64,000 nt of DNA from CAYPFY01 sp964410105 (GCA_964410105.1 CAYPFY010000003.1:62001-126000); one strand, 5' to 3'; shown: positions 31,415 through 40,490, counted from the first letter of the stretch. The notes: a model not told the origin generated them from the letters alone. Numbers and translations: made by a program.

Positions 31415-32213
31415 GGTTATCGCCATCGCGAATCAGAAGGGGGGAGTCGGCAAAACCACAACCGCGATCAATCTCGCCGCCGGCGTCGCCGTTGCCGAGT
31501 TCCCCACCCTACTGATCGATACCGATCCCCAGTCGAATTCGACGAGCGGGCTCGGCATCGATCCGCGAGAACACCGCGGCGTCTACGACGCGCTCATTAA
31601 CGGCGTCGATCCCCGCCTTCTCGTCGTCCGGACCGAGATGCCGTTTCTCAGTCTCATCCCGTCGAATATCGATCTCGTCGGAGCTGAGGTGGAGCTGGTC
31701 GATGAGGAAGAGCGCGAACACAGGATGCGCTCGGTCAGTGACAAGGTGAGGGATGAGTTCGAGTATGTTTTCATCGATTGTCCCCCGTCCCTAGGGCTCC
31801 TGACCCTGAACGCGCTCGTTGCCGCCGATACCGTTCTCATCCCGGTGCAATGCGAGTATTATGCCCTCGAGGGCCTCGGGGCGCTCCTCAATACCATCTC
31901 CATCGTGCAGAAGAATCTCAATCCCCGGCTTCAGATCGAGGGGGTGCTGATGACGATGTACGATAGCCGCCTCAGGCTGGCGAATCAAATCATCGACGAG
32001 GTCAGGAAACATTTTGGCGAAAAGCTTTTTTCCACGATCATCACCCGCAACGTCCGGCTGAGCGAGGCCCCCAGCTACGGAAAACCGGTGCTCCTCTATG
32101 AAGCCGTATCCTCGGGAGCCAGAAACTACATGGAACTCGCGAAAGAATTTCTCTCACGACAGTTTTCGGGCAAGCTCTCACAACCATCGGTGGAATCATA
32201 TGTCAAAAGCTAA
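31407..32213 (+). CDS. parA: Chromosome partitioning ATPase ParA/Soj
   Basis: 268 residues. It has the deviant Walker A KGGVGKTTTAINLAAG (10-25), the switch motif DTDPQSNSTSGLG and Walker B YVFIDCPPSLGLLTLNAL. It drives segregation of the chromosome origin region with ParB. It overlaps parB by 14 bases. Together they suggest the window may not be far from the replication origin, although no parS (TGTTTCACGTGAAACA) was found by eye here. Confidence 0.97.
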   Translation: MSKVIAIANQKGGVGKTTTAINLAAGVAVAEFPTLLIDTDPQSNSTSGLGIDPREHRGVYDALINGVDPRLLVVRTEMPFLSLIPSNIDLVGAEVELVDEEEREHRMRSVSDKVRDEFEYVFIDCPPSLGLLTLNALVAADTVLIPVQCEYYALEGLGALLNTISIVQKNLNPRLQIEGVLMTMYDSRLRLANQIIDEVRKHFGEKLFSTIITRNVRLSEAPSYGKPVLLYEAVSSGARNYMELAKEFLSRQFSGKLSQPSVESYVKS

Positions 32214-33111
32214 AGGTGGCCTGGGGAAGGGCCTTTCGGCCCTGATCCGGCCTATGACGGAACCCCCCGCGGCTCCCGCCGCCGTCGAAGGGCCGAGGGA
32301 AAGTGCACCCGTCGGTTCAATAACCCGGATCGATCTCGATAAAATCCGGCCGAATCCCCTCCAGCCCAGGGCAGATTTCGACCAACAGGCGCTCGATGAA
32401 CTCAAAGCCTCGATCCAGCAGAAGGGGATCATCCAGCCGGTTACCGTCCGGCCCGTGGAGGACGGATTCTATGAACTCATCTCCGGCGAGCGGCGCATCC
32501 GCGCCTCGTCCGAGATCGGCCTCACCACCGTCCCCGCCTATATCATCGAGGTCAAAACAAACCAGGAGATGCTCGAACTCGCCCTCATCGAGAATCTTCA
32601 GCGCGAACACCTTAATCCCATTGAAATCGCGATTTCATACCAGCGCCTGATGCAGGATGTGGGGCTCAGCCCCGAGGAGGTGGCCCAGAAGGTGAGCAAG
32701 GACCGGACGACGATCGTGAATTTTCTCCGGCTCCTGAAACTGCCGGCCGTTGTCCAGGAAGCCCTCCGGAAATCTCAGCTGACGATGGGACATGCCCGCG
32801 CGCTCCTCGGGCTGCCCGATGAGAACTCCCAGGTGAAGCTCTTTCGCCGGATCGTGCGCAAAGACCTCAACGTCCGCCAGGTCGAAAAGATCGTTCGCGA
32901 CGCGGGCCAGAAGTCGAAGGCGTCGAAGGGACAGCCTCAGCGACGCGCAGGCACCGTCGAGGAAAATATCGCGGAGCGCATACAGCAGATCCTTGCAACC
33001 CGCGTCCGTATATCGACGCACGAGGATGGAAAAGGGGAAATCGTCATCGAATTCTATTCACACGACGACCTTGGGAGATTGTTCGACCTGATCACGTCGA
33101 TAGAAGGCTGA
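32200..33111 (+). CDS. parB: Chromosome partitioning protein ParB/Spo0J
   Basis: 303 residues from ATG 32200 (MSKAKGGLGKGLSALI), the usual ParB start. CTP-binding motifs GERRIRAS and ENLQREHLNPIE, and the helix-turn-helix region LSPEEVAQKVSKDRTTIVNF, are all present, followed by the linker and C-terminal dimerisation domain. It loads at parS and slides as a CTP-dependent clamp. Confidence 0.97.
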   Translation: MSKAKGGLGKGLSALIRPMTEPPAAPAAVEGPRESAPVGSITRIDLDKIRPNPLQPRADFDQQALDELKASIQQKGIIQPVTVRPVEDGFYELISGERRIRASSEIGLTTVPAYIIEVKTNQEMLELALIENLQREHLNPIEIAISYQRLMQDVGLSPEEVAQKVSKDRTTIVNFLRLLKLPAVVQEALRKSQLTMGHARALLGLPDENSQVKLFRRIVRKDLNVRQVEKIVRDAGQKSKASKGQPQRRAGTVEENIAERIQQILATRVRISTHEDGKGEIVIEFYSHDDLGRLFDLITSIEG

Positions 33112-33114
33112 GCC

Positions 33115-33507
33115 TTGCCGCCGTCAATCGTTCTCACCAAGAATGCACCCCCTCCGATCGGACCCTATAATCAGGGGATGATCGGAGCCGGGGCATTTCT
33201 GTTCACCGCCGGCCAAATCCCCCTCGATCCAACGAGCGGACAGGTCGTGCAGGGGGATATCCGGGTCCAAACCCGGCAGGTGATGAATAATCTCAAAGCG
33301 ATCCTCGAGCAGGGAGGAGCGTCCCTGGATCGGGTCGTCAAGACCACCGTCTTCCTGAGGGATCTTAACGAGTTTGCCGGGATGAATGAGGTGTATGCGG
33401 AATTCTTCAACTCCAATCCTCCCTCGCGATCGACCGTCGAGGTGTCACGTCTGCCGCGTGATGTGAAGGTCGAAATTGAAGCGATCGCCGTTGTCGAAAA
33501 GATCTAG
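33115..33507 (+). CDS. ridA: RidA family imine/enamine deaminase
   Basis: 130 residues from TTG 33115, three bases after parB. It hydrolyses reactive 2-aminoacrylate-type imines. The family motif GPYNQG, the active arginine in PPSRSTVEVSRLPRD and the glutamate in VEIEAIAVV are present. The start codon is TTG because no ATG gives the conserved beginning. Confidence 0.95.
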   Translation: MPPSIVLTKNAPPPIGPYNQGMIGAGAFLFTAGQIPLDPTSGQVVQGDIRVQTRQVMNNLKAILEQGGASLDRVVKTTVFLRDLNEFAGMNEVYAEFFNSNPPSRSTVEVSRLPRDVKVEIEAIAVVEKI

Positions 33508-34042
33508 AGGGTGGATTTTCATCCCGCTCTTCCTCTTCTGGTGCCCCGCCCACTCCCAAGATTCGGCTGCGATCCGCTCCGATACAGGCCGGGCGACTGT
33601 ACGACTCTCCGATTCCCTCCCTCCCCCCGCCGCCTATCATCCGAAGAAATCTGCATGGCTCGCCGTCGGTCTCTCCGCCGTTGCCCCCGGCGCCGGCCAG
33701 ATTTATGACGCCAATTACTGGAAAGCCCCCGTCATCTGGGGGCTGGGCGGGTACTGGGTCTATGAATGGATTCACCTCAACGACAAATACAGGGAATTCC
33801 GCGACGCATTCGATGCGAGCCTCCGCGCCTCAAGCTCCGGTAACAGCCAGTATCTCACGCTCAGGGACTTTTACAGGGATGAAAGAGACCGCTTCGCCTG
33901 GTTCCTCGGCGGGCTGTACTTCCTCAATCTCCTCGATGCCTACGTCGGCGCAAACCTCTATGACTTCGACGTCGGCCCGGACCTCGGGACAAATGGGTTC
34001 CCCGGAGCGGGAGTCACCGCGACGATTCGCTGGAAGTTCTGA
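33476..34042 (+). CDS. DUF5683-family exported protein
   Basis: 188 residues from TTG 33476, overlapping ridA by 32 bases. It has a signal peptide (GWIFIPLFLFWCPAHS) and the DUF5683 core: SAWLAVGLSAVAPGAGQIYD, APVIWGLGGYWVYEWI, a charged loop and NLLDAYVGANLYDFDV. The domain is common in Bacteroidota next to parAB and is predicted to be membrane-associated. Function unknown. The start codon is uncertain. Confidence 0.85.
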   Translation: MKRSPLSKRSRGWIFIPLFLFWCPAHSQDSAAIRSDTGRATVRLSDSLPPPAAYHPKKSAWLAVGLSAVAPGAGQIYDANYWKAPVIWGLGGYWVYEWIHLNDKYREFRDAFDASLRASSSGNSQYLTLRDFYRDERDRFAWFLGGLYFLNLLDAYVGANLYDFDVGPDLGTNGFPGAGVTATIRWKF

Positions 34043-34114
34043 CTTTCTGACCGGGAGATTCTGCTATCCCCCGCCTCATTCTCACAACCAGTCATACCTC
34101 GAAAGGAAAGACCC

Positions 34115-34663
34115 ATGCTAACAAGGCGATTATCATTCCCCGTGCTGTGCTCGCTGTTACTGGCCGGCACTGCGGCAGCTCAGTGGCCGGGGCCACTGTC
34201 TCCGGCAATCCCCCAGGCCGATGGGTACGTGGTGATTCCGAACGCGGCCCTGCCGCCCGATAAGAACCATGTGTACAAGGCGATTTTCGACGCCACGAAG
34301 TCTGGCAAGACGCCGGGGGATCTTCTCCCTGCGGTCAATAACGCAGGGTCGGAATTGAACGCCTTCAGGGTGACGGGCGTCCCGGATGACAACGTGAAGT
34401 TCGCGATCGTCTTCCACGGCGGGGCGCTCGACGGTATCCTCGACGATGAGCATTACAAGGCGAAACACGGGGTCGCCAATCCCAACCTCAAAGTCCTCTC
34501 CGAACTCAAGAAGGCAGGGGTTGAACTCTTTGTCTGCGGGCAGAATCTTGCGGGGGATAAAATAGACCCTAAGTCAATCGCGCCGGAGCTAGCAGTCGCC
34601 AGCGATGCGCTGCTCGTCCTGATGGAGTATCAGGCCCGGGGTTACGCGCTTCTGAGTCAGTAA
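34115..34663 (+). CDS. Exported DsrE-family protein
   Basis: 182 residues with AAAGGAAAG before ATG 34115 and a signal peptide ending TAAAQ. The mature part is a DsrE/DsrF-like fold (KFAIVFHGGALDGILDDEHY, ELKKAGVELFVCGQNL) with a single conserved cysteine, C141, the likely sulfur-carrying residue. Exported DsrE-like proteins are less usual than cytoplasmic sulfur-relay ones. It has no gene partner on its strand. Confidence 0.88.
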   Translation: MLTRRLSFPVLCSLLLAGTAAAQWPGPLSPAIPQADGYVVIPNAALPPDKNHVYKAIFDATKSGKTPGDLLPAVNNAGSELNAFRVTGVPDDNVKFAIVFHGGALDGILDDEHYKAKHGVANPNLKVLSELKKAGVELFVCGQNLAGDKIDPKSIAPELAVASDALLVLMEYQARGYALLSQ

Positions 34664-34690
34664 AACATTTGGCGGGATCCGGCGCGCCGT

Positions 34691-35059
34691 TCATTCGGCA
34701 GATGAAGCGTCGCGATGAACCCGCCGGGGGGAGAAGGCGGGCAGGCAGACGGCGATGTATTCCGCCCCCTCAGGCGTGCTGTATTGTATCCATTCCCCTT
34801 TGCGAACGATCACGGCCTGCCCGGCATGAACGTCAATGTGATCCCTCCTGTCCGTGACCCTGAGAGTTCCCCGAAGGACAATCGTGTACTCGTCGAATTC
34901 GGGTGTCTGGCCGGGTTCCACCCAGCCGGCCGGGCTCCGCATGAGGGCGATGCTCACATCGTCCGACTGCGTGTTAACGTTGCCTATGAACTCCTCGATT
35001 CTTTTCGGTTTCGTGCCCGCCGCAGCGATGACCGAGGGAGCTGTGATGAGTGACGGCAT
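34691..35059 (-). CDS. Cupin-domain protein
   Basis: 122 residues forming one small cupin barrel: ALMRSPAGWVEPGQTPEFDE, TIVLRGTLRV and HAGQAVIVRKGEWIQY. Metal ligands are incomplete compared with classical cupins, so it may bind a ligand rather than catalyse. It is 35 bases downstream of a DinB gene and convergent with the DsrE gene. Confidence 0.85.
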   Translation of the reverse strand: MPSLITAPSVIAAAGTKPKRIEEFIGNVNTQSDDVSIALMRSPAGWVEPGQTPEFDEYTIVLRGTLRVTDRRDHIDVHAGQAVIVRKGEWIQYSTPEGAEYIAVCLPAFSPRRVHRDASSAE

Positions 35060-35094
35060 GTCTGACCCTTCAGGCTGACGATCGAAATAAGTTA

Positions 35095-35568
35095 CTAGAA
35101 TTCCGCACGTTTAGAAGACTGATCCCTGCCCACCCTCCCCGCGTCGATCTCCGCCCTGAAGTAGCTCTCTCCTCTCACGGGCGACCCCGCGAGGCCGCGG
35201 AGGAGGGCGATCTGGCCGATATGAGTGAGTGCGTCCGCAATGGGACCCTGAAAAATCTTCTCGGCCGGATACCCAAGGGCCTCGGAAGACGCGAGGGATG
35301 AGTCGAGTTTTCCGAGCGCCTCGAAAAACCTCGACGTTTCGCTCTCCCAGGACCCGGGCGCCGAGTCCTTCCACGTGTAAGCCCCCTTTGAGAGATGAAA
35401 TGCCCAGTCGAGCAGGTCCCCTATGTGTGTGAGGATCTCGACCGGCGTCCGTGTTTTTTCGCCGGCTCGCTTCCGGCCGAATTCCGCGGGAGCGTTTCGC
35501 AAGACTTTTTCTCCCCGATACGCAAGTGTTGCAACCGTGTGACGCAAGAATTCACGCTTCACTTCCAT
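35095..35568 (-). CDS. DinB-like four-helix protein
   Basis: 157 residues with a strong ribosome site (GGAGG). Helical DinB fold: EILTHIGDLLDWAFHLSKG and the C-terminal DALTHIGQIALLRGLAGSP, which supply two of the usual three metal-binding histidines. DinB proteins are a broad superfamily of metal-dependent thiol S-transferases and hydrolases; the substrate is unknown. It is unrelated in sequence detail to the second DinB gene at 41.1 kb. Confidence 0.85.
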   Translation of the reverse strand: MEVKREFLRHTVATLAYRGEKVLRNAPAEFGRKRAGEKTRTPVEILTHIGDLLDWAFHLSKGAYTWKDSAPGSWESETSRFFEALGKLDSSLASSEALGYPAEKIFQGPIADALTHIGQIALLRGLAGSPVRGESYFRAEIDAGRVGRDQSSKRAEF

Positions 35569-35627
35569 GAAAAACCTCCGTTAGATTTTCTCTGCTTCAG
35601 ATATCAACTATGATTTGAGAGTATTCG

Positions 35628-36230
35628 CTAGCGGTCGCCGATATAATACCTGACGATGGGCCGCGCGTGCGACCAGCGCTTTTCCTCGATAAATCCCGCC
35701 TCCAAGAATGTTGAATGAATTCCCGTCCATGCGAACGCAGCGGGCATTTTCTGCGAGTAGGGAATTACCGGGTATGCCTCAACTACCTTGACTCCCTTTG
35801 TCCTGCAATGCTCGATCGCCGCCCCGAGCATTTTTCCCGAGATCCCTTGCCTCCGGTGCCCTTTCTCTATGAATAAACAGGTGATCGACCAGACCTCCCG
35901 GTCATCGACCCGCCTGAGGACCCGGGAATTTTCCAATCTCACAAAGAATTCCCGCGGAGCCACGGCACACCACCCGACAGGAGTTTTCCCGGAATACGCG
36001 ATGATCCCGATCTCTTCTCCCTGTGAAACAAGCCGCCTCATCTTTCTTTTGTTTCCCGCCCCCTTCCCTGACTCGAAGTCGGATCGGCCGAGCCGCCACG
36101 ACATGCACCAGCATCCGCCGCACGCGCCCCGAGGCCCGAAGAGGTACTCGAAATCGCGCCATGTCCCCGCATCAAGGGGCCGAAAAATCAGCCGGTCAGC
36201 ATGAGCGTCCGGAGATCCCGCCCTTTTCAT
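35628..36230 (-). CDS. GNAT-family N-acetyltransferase
   Basis: 200 residues. The acetyl-CoA binding motif A is visible as VWSITCLFIEKGHRRQGISG followed by KMLGAAIEHCRTKG. An early Cys-rich stretch (ACGGCWCMSW) is typical of a GNAT subgroup seen in many soil bacteria. Substrate unknown. Its ATG overlaps the ABC-F gene stop by four bases. Confidence 0.88.
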   Translation of the reverse strand: MKRAGSPDAHADRLIFRPLDAGTWRDFEYLFGPRGACGGCWCMSWRLGRSDFESGKGAGNKRKMRRLVSQGEEIGIIAYSGKTPVGWCAVAPREFFVRLENSRVLRRVDDREVWSITCLFIEKGHRRQGISGKMLGAAIEHCRTKGVKVVEAYPVIPYSQKMPAAFAWTGIHSTFLEAGFIEEKRWSHARPIVRYYIGDR

Positions 36231-38167
36231 CGGTTCTTCGACCCGAGATTTTCGATAACGGAGATTTTCGCCAATATCTCGTTCCAGGTAAAATAGGCCT
36301 GTGTCAGCCTCGACTGAAGCTCCTTGTATTCATGGGCGATCGCCCTGACATCCCGGCCCCCGTCGTAAAACCCCGGATCGGCCATTAGTGTCTCGATGTC
36401 GCGCTTTCGTTGCTCGGCGCTCGCGATGGTTCCCTCCACCGAGGCGAGTTCCTCGCGGAGAGGGTGAAGCTTCCGTGACAGCTGCTGCCTCTGCTCCGCC
36501 TCCACGCGCTTCCGGTCCTTATCGCGCGGGGCGCTTGTCGTGCTCTCTTCGACGGCATTCCGAATATTTCTCTTGCGGCCAAGGTACTCGGAGACATTTC
36601 CGGCAAAAGTCCTGATCCCTCCCGTGCTGACTTCGATGACCTTCGTCACGATGGGATCGAGGAATGCCTTATCGTGCGAGACGATGAGAAACGTGCCCCC
36701 GTATTCGCGCAATGCCTCCTGGAGCACCTCCTTCGATCTCATGTCGAGATGGTTGGTCGGCTCATCCATGATAAGGAAGTTCGCCGGCTGCAGCAGCATC
36801 TTTGCCAGTGCAAGCCGGCTCTTCTCGCCCCCTGAAAGGACTCCGACCTTCTTGAAAACATCGTCGCCGTGGAACAGGAACGATCCGAGGATGGTCCTCA
36901 GCTTCGGCCGGATCTCCCCCACGGCCACATCATCGACGATCTGCAGAACTTCCCTGGTCCCGTCGAGCTCTTCGGCCTGGTGCTGCGCGAAATAGGAGAC
37001 GATGACGTTGTATCCGAGCCTCCGCTCTCCTCCGTCGATCGGTTCCACCCCGGCGAGGACGCGGGAAAGTGTCGATTTTCCCGCGCCGTTGATCCCGACG
37101 ACGGCTATGCGATCCCCCCGCTCGATCGTGCAGCTGAGCCCGCTGAAGACCTCATGCCCGCCGTATTTTTTCTGAATATCGCGAAGCTCCATCACCGTCG
37201 CCCCGCTCGGCTTGGGCCGGGGAAAGTGAAAACGGATTTCTTCTTGTTCGCCCTCGATCTCGATGAGCTCTATTTTTTCGAGCGCCTTGACCCGGCTCTG
37301 AACCTGCCGTGCCTTGGTGGCCTTGTACCGGAACCTCTCGATGAACTCCTGAGTCTGCTTCAACTCCTTCTGCTGGTTCTTGTAAGCGCTGAGCTGCTGC
37401 TCCCGCCGGAGCTTCTGCTCTTTTTCGAAGAAACTGTAATTTCCCTCAAAAATCTCCAGCTTCCCCGCGCCGAGGGCCAGCGTTTTTTTTGTGAGGCTGT
37501 CGAGGAATGCACGATCGTGCGAGACGAGGATGATCGCCCCGTTATAGCCCCGGAGATACTCTTCAAGCCATTCCAGCGAATCGAGGTCGAGGTGATTCGT
37601 CGGCTCATCGAGCAGCAGGAGGGAGGGCTCCTTCAGCAAGAGCTTCGCGAGGGCGATGCGCATCTGCCAACCTCCGCTGAACTCTTCGGTTTGCCTTTCA
37701 AAGTCCGCAACGCCGAATCCGAGACCCATGAGGACCCGTTCCACTTTCGATCTCATCCGGAAAGCATCGAGGTCCTCCAGCTTGTGCTGAAGCTCTCCAA
37801 AAATCTCCACAGTCTCGGCGTGCTCTTCACTCATCGGATCAAGGGTTTCAAGGCGCTGCTGGACCTCGGCCAGCTCCCCCTGCACCAGGATGACGTCCTC
37901 GAAAGCGGTCTCGGCCTCGCCGGCAAGGGTTTTTCCCGAAGCGATGACCCCGTCCTGCGGAAGGTATCCGGCGGTCACATAGTGCGCCTTGATGACCGTC
38001 CCCCTGTCGGCTTCGCTCGTGCCTGCGATGATCTTGAGAAGGGTCGATTTGCCCGTCCCGTTCGCCCCCACAAGCCCGATCCTGTCATGGGGACCGACCA
38101 TGATGGAAATCTCGCCGAACAACGATCGGCCTCCGAACTGGACAGATATTTTGTCGAGGGAAAGCAT
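36227..38167 (-). CDS. ABC-F family ATPase
   Basis: 646 residues with two ABC cassettes in tandem and no membrane spans. Walker A motifs are GANGTGKST and GINGAGKST; signatures are EEFSGGWQMRIALAKLL and VLSGGEKSRLALAKMLL; Walker B is LLLDEPTNHLDL and LIMDEPTNHLDM. The linker between them (KATKARQVQSRVKALEKIEL) is the P-site tRNA interaction motif, and a coiled C-terminal tail follows. This resembles the YheS/Uup group, which acts on stalled ribosomes. It carries a TATATT at 38189-38194 upstream but no good -35. Confidence 0.95.
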   Translation of the reverse strand: MLSLDKISVQFGGRSLFGEISIMVGPHDRIGLVGANGTGKSTLLKIIAGTSEADRGTVIKAHYVTAGYLPQDGVIASGKTLAGEAETAFEDVILVQGELAEVQQRLETLDPMSEEHAETVEIFGELQHKLEDLDAFRMRSKVERVLMGLGFGVADFERQTEEFSGGWQMRIALAKLLLKEPSLLLLDEPTNHLDLDSLEWLEEYLRGYNGAIILVSHDRAFLDSLTKKTLALGAGKLEIFEGNYSFFEKEQKLRREQQLSAYKNQQKELKQTQEFIERFRYKATKARQVQSRVKALEKIELIEIEGEQEEIRFHFPRPKPSGATVMELRDIQKKYGGHEVFSGLSCTIERGDRIAVVGINGAGKSTLSRVLAGVEPIDGGERRLGYNVIVSYFAQHQAEELDGTREVLQIVDDVAVGEIRPKLRTILGSFLFHGDDVFKKVGVLSGGEKSRLALAKMLLQPANFLIMDEPTNHLDMRSKEVLQEALREYGGTFLIVSHDKAFLDPIVTKVIEVSTGGIRTFAGNVSEYLGRKRNIRNAVEESTTSAPRDKDRKRVEAEQRQQLSRKLHPLREELASVEGTIASAEQRKRDIETLMADPGFYDGGRDVRAIAHEYKELQSRLTQAYFTWNEILAKISVIENLGSKNR

Positions 38168-38240
38168 GGAGAAAAACCGGTGGAATGAAATATACGAATT
38201 TGGGAAAAGAATCCTTCAGGAGGGCAGCCGAAGGATGAAC

Positions 38241-38948
38241 TCACCCGGCCCGGCAGGCCCGGAGATATTCTAGGATGATCGGATGGGCAACGCCCCGGAG
38301 GGCCGATCTTTCAGGCTGAAACATCGTCGCCATGTAGAAGGGATGCCCTTCGAGTTCGACCACTCTCAGTTCCCCCCCGGGATCGAATCCAGTACATTTC
38401 ATCCCGCTGTCCCTGAAGACCGGGAGGTAACCCGAGTCCAGCCCGAAGCTGCAGTGAAAAGTCTCAGTGACCCTGTCCGCCCCGCCGTACAATGCCCGGA
38501 CCCGCGAACCCTCGGAGAGGAGGATTTCGCCCGTTTTCTCGACAAGGGAGCAGGCGAGTCGCGATATCAGTTTCACCCGGGCGTCGGGATTCGACTCGGC
38601 GTGATCCGCATCGATGAGGCCCAGAACCGATCGGGCGTATTCAATCAATACGTGCTGGAATCCACCGCATGTCCCGAGAAAAGGAACAAGATTCTTTCGG
38701 GCAAATCCGATCGCTCGCAGCGCGCCGTCCATGTCCGCATATGGGCTCGCTGGTACGCACCACAAGCCGTCGAATCCCCCGAGACGTTTTGAAAAATCCC
38801 TCCCCAGGGAGGCAGTGTGCACCCATTCCGGAGCAACCGAGACGCCCAGCCCGCGGGCCGCAAGCCCAAGAGCTTCCGGGATCGCCCTGTGCGCCGTCAC
38901 CTCCGGATCATGATCCCCGATAAGCCCGATCTTTAGGACGCCGCTCAT
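38241..38948 (-). CDS. Stand-alone CTP-synthase-type glutamine amidotransferase domain, catalytic His replaced
   Basis: 235 residues that resemble only the C-terminal amidotransferase half of PyrG. The nucleophile loop is present (GTCGGFQH, C94), but where PyrG has FHPE the sequence reads MFQPERSA, so the triad histidine is Q211; the glutamate (E213) is kept. The synthetase half is absent. Such lone domains are often annotated as CTP synthase but are unlikely to make CTP. It could bind glutamine or a related compound. It lies alone between the ABC-F gene and a secreted protein gene. Confidence 0.82.
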   Translation of the reverse strand: MSGVLKIGLIGDHDPEVTAHRAIPEALGLAARGLGVSVAPEWVHTASLGRDFSKRLGGFDGLWCVPASPYADMDGALRAIGFARKNLVPFLGTCGGFQHVLIEYARSVLGLIDADHAESNPDARVKLISRLACSLVEKTGEILLSEGSRVRALYGGADRVTETFHCSFGLDSGYLPVFRDSGMKCTGFDPGGELRVVELEGHPFYMATMFQPERSALRGVAHPIILEYLRACRAG

Positions 38949-38991
38949 GCGCCTTTCGCTCGCTACGCCGGAAAACAGTGCGAATCCCGGA

Positions 38992-39804
38992 TCACTTTAA
39001 TCCAAACCAGGGAACGTCGAGCCCGATGATATCCGGACGGGGAACCGCGTCTGCGTCGGATTCCCTGATGAGACACTCGCGCCATTCACCCATGATGCGG
39101 CCGGCTTCCTCCTTCCCAAAAGCCTTCGCAAGGAGCTCCTCCGGCGTCCCCACGAACTGCTCCCTGCTCTGCGCGTGCCAGAGAAAATGGTTGCTCCCTT
39201 CACCGTATGACGAGAAGAAGACGAGACAGGGTTGCGAGTAGCGAATACTCACGAGCGCATCGTGCAGACGGGCGACGAGACTGTCATAAAGCGCGCTCCG
39301 GCCCGGCTTCACCCACTCGGTACGGATCCGGACGTACCCGGGCGCCGTGGGAATCTTTTCCGGGATGTAACTTGAAGACTTGTCGAATTGCCAAAGCTCG
39401 TTATGGTGGAACCGGAGGGTGGCGTGGATAGAATCGTCGAATATGGACGCTTTCTCGGTCAGGAGCTTTCGTACATCGTCAGGAATCTTTGAGGATTGAT
39501 CAAGTTCCCCATAAAACTTCCGGGGGATGAACCGCATGTAGGTGTATGCCTCGCTTGTGAGGACATAGCTCGGCGAGACCGGCAACTGATGATCCCGCAT
39601 GATGCCATTGCGGATTAGGAACTGCTTTCCGGCGAGCCGCTCAAAACTGAGAGCGTTCGAGGAGTCCACCTCATCGATGTGTACGGTCCAGAGAGGAGAG
39701 ATATCGCTCTGAGCCCGAACCCCGGAGACACCGAGGAGAAAAACGAGGCACGCGGCGGCCTTCGAGTCAATAGCCGATCTTGCCGGGGCGCCGTTCGACC
39801 TCAT
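38992..39804 (-). CDS. Exported protein of unknown function
   Basis: 270 residues. An N-terminal hydrophobic stretch (AAACLVFLLGVSGVRAQS) indicates export. The rest is mixed alpha/beta with no motif that I recognise; a segment reads SYGEGSNHFLWHAQSREQFV. Its ATG overlaps the aquaporin stop (ATGA), so it is translationally coupled to the channel. Confidence 0.7.
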   Translation of the reverse strand: MRSNGAPARSAIDSKAAACLVFLLGVSGVRAQSDISPLWTVHIDEVDSSNALSFERLAGKQFLIRNGIMRDHQLPVSPSYVLTSEAYTYMRFIPRKFYGELDQSSKIPDDVRKLLTEKASIFDDSIHATLRFHHNELWQFDKSSSYIPEKIPTAPGYVRIRTEWVKPGRSALYDSLVARLHDALVSIRYSQPCLVFFSSYGEGSNHFLWHAQSREQFVGTPEELLAKAFGKEEAGRIMGEWRECLIRESDADAVPRPDIIGLDVPWFGLK

Positions 39805-40436
39805 CAGGAGGTCGTCTCTTCAGGATTCGCCATCGCATACGCACGATAGGCTGCGGCAGCTCCCAGGAAATCTGCGACGAGAAAAATCCACAAATTTCCC
39901 ACAGAACTAAGCCCCATGGTCGTGATGCCGACGGCGACGGCGGGGTTGTAAGCGCCTCCGGAGATCGGTCCTCCGGCGAATGCCCCGGCCATCACCGTGA
40001 ACCCGATAGCCATGCCGTAATAGGAATTACCTGCAGTCCTGGAGGAGGTCGCAACATTGAGGACGACGTAACAGAGCGCAAAGGTGAAGAGAAACTCGCA
40101 GACGAGCGCCTTGAAAATCTCCGGAGAAGCCGCCACGGCTGCCCCCCCTCCTTTGAAGAAGTTGACGATGACCCCCGCGATCAGCGCTGCGACAACCTGC
40201 GAAACCATGTAGGGCGCGACGTCCTTCGTCGGACATTTGCCGCGCAGCCAGACGGCCAGCGTCACCGCCGGGTTGTAGTGTCCTCCCGAAATGTGCCCTC
40301 CCGCGTAGACCATCACCATGAGCATGCAGCCGATCGCCACAGGGGCGAGGGAACCGGCGCCCGGCTCGATGACCGACAGTCCGATGACGAGGACGAGAAA
40401 AAACGTGCCGATGAATTCCACCACAAGATTTTTCAT
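39804..40436 (-). CDS. Aquaporin/MIP family channel with unusual selectivity filter
   Basis: 210 residues from ATG 40436, which has a GGAG site and a predicted promoter upstream; an extended TTG start at 40463 would overlap the -10. Six membrane spans and two NPA motifs are present: GGHYNPAVTL (55-57) and GGAYNPAVAVG (164-166). The residue after the second NPA is Val, where almost all aquaporins and glycerol facilitators have the selectivity-filter Arg. The pore is probably wider or less polar, and small uncharged solutes other than water are possible. It is coupled to the exported protein downstream. Confidence 0.92.
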   Translation of the reverse strand: MKNLVVEFIGTFFLVLVIGLSVIEPGAGSLAPVAIGCMLMVMVYAGGHISGGHYNPAVTLAVWLRGKCPTKDVAPYMVSQVVAALIAGVIVNFFKGGGAAVAASPEIFKALVCEFLFTFALCYVVLNVATSSRTAGNSYYGMAIGFTVMAGAFAGGPISGGAYNPAVAVGITTMGLSSVGNLWIFLVADFLGAAAAYRAYAMANPEETTS

Positions 40437-40461
40437 GGATGCTCCAGTTGTGATTGGGTCC

Positions 40462-40490
40462 AATATACGTGTTTTTGAGCGATCTGTCCA
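40462..40490 (-). promoter_or_regulatory. Predicted aquaporin promoter
   Basis: Minus strand TGGACA, 17-base spacer, TATATT; start near 40455, about 20 bases before ATG 40436. Confidence 0.6.

Noticed and set aside
31407..33111. parS centromere site near parA/parB
   Set aside because: No 16-base TGTTTCACGTGAAACA-like palindrome was found; isolated CACGTG-type cores near 645 and 35370 lack the flanks.
36869..38188. 439-residue plus-strand open frame
   Set aside because: It is the antisense shadow of the ABC-F ATPase gene, whose two ABC cassettes are unmistakable.
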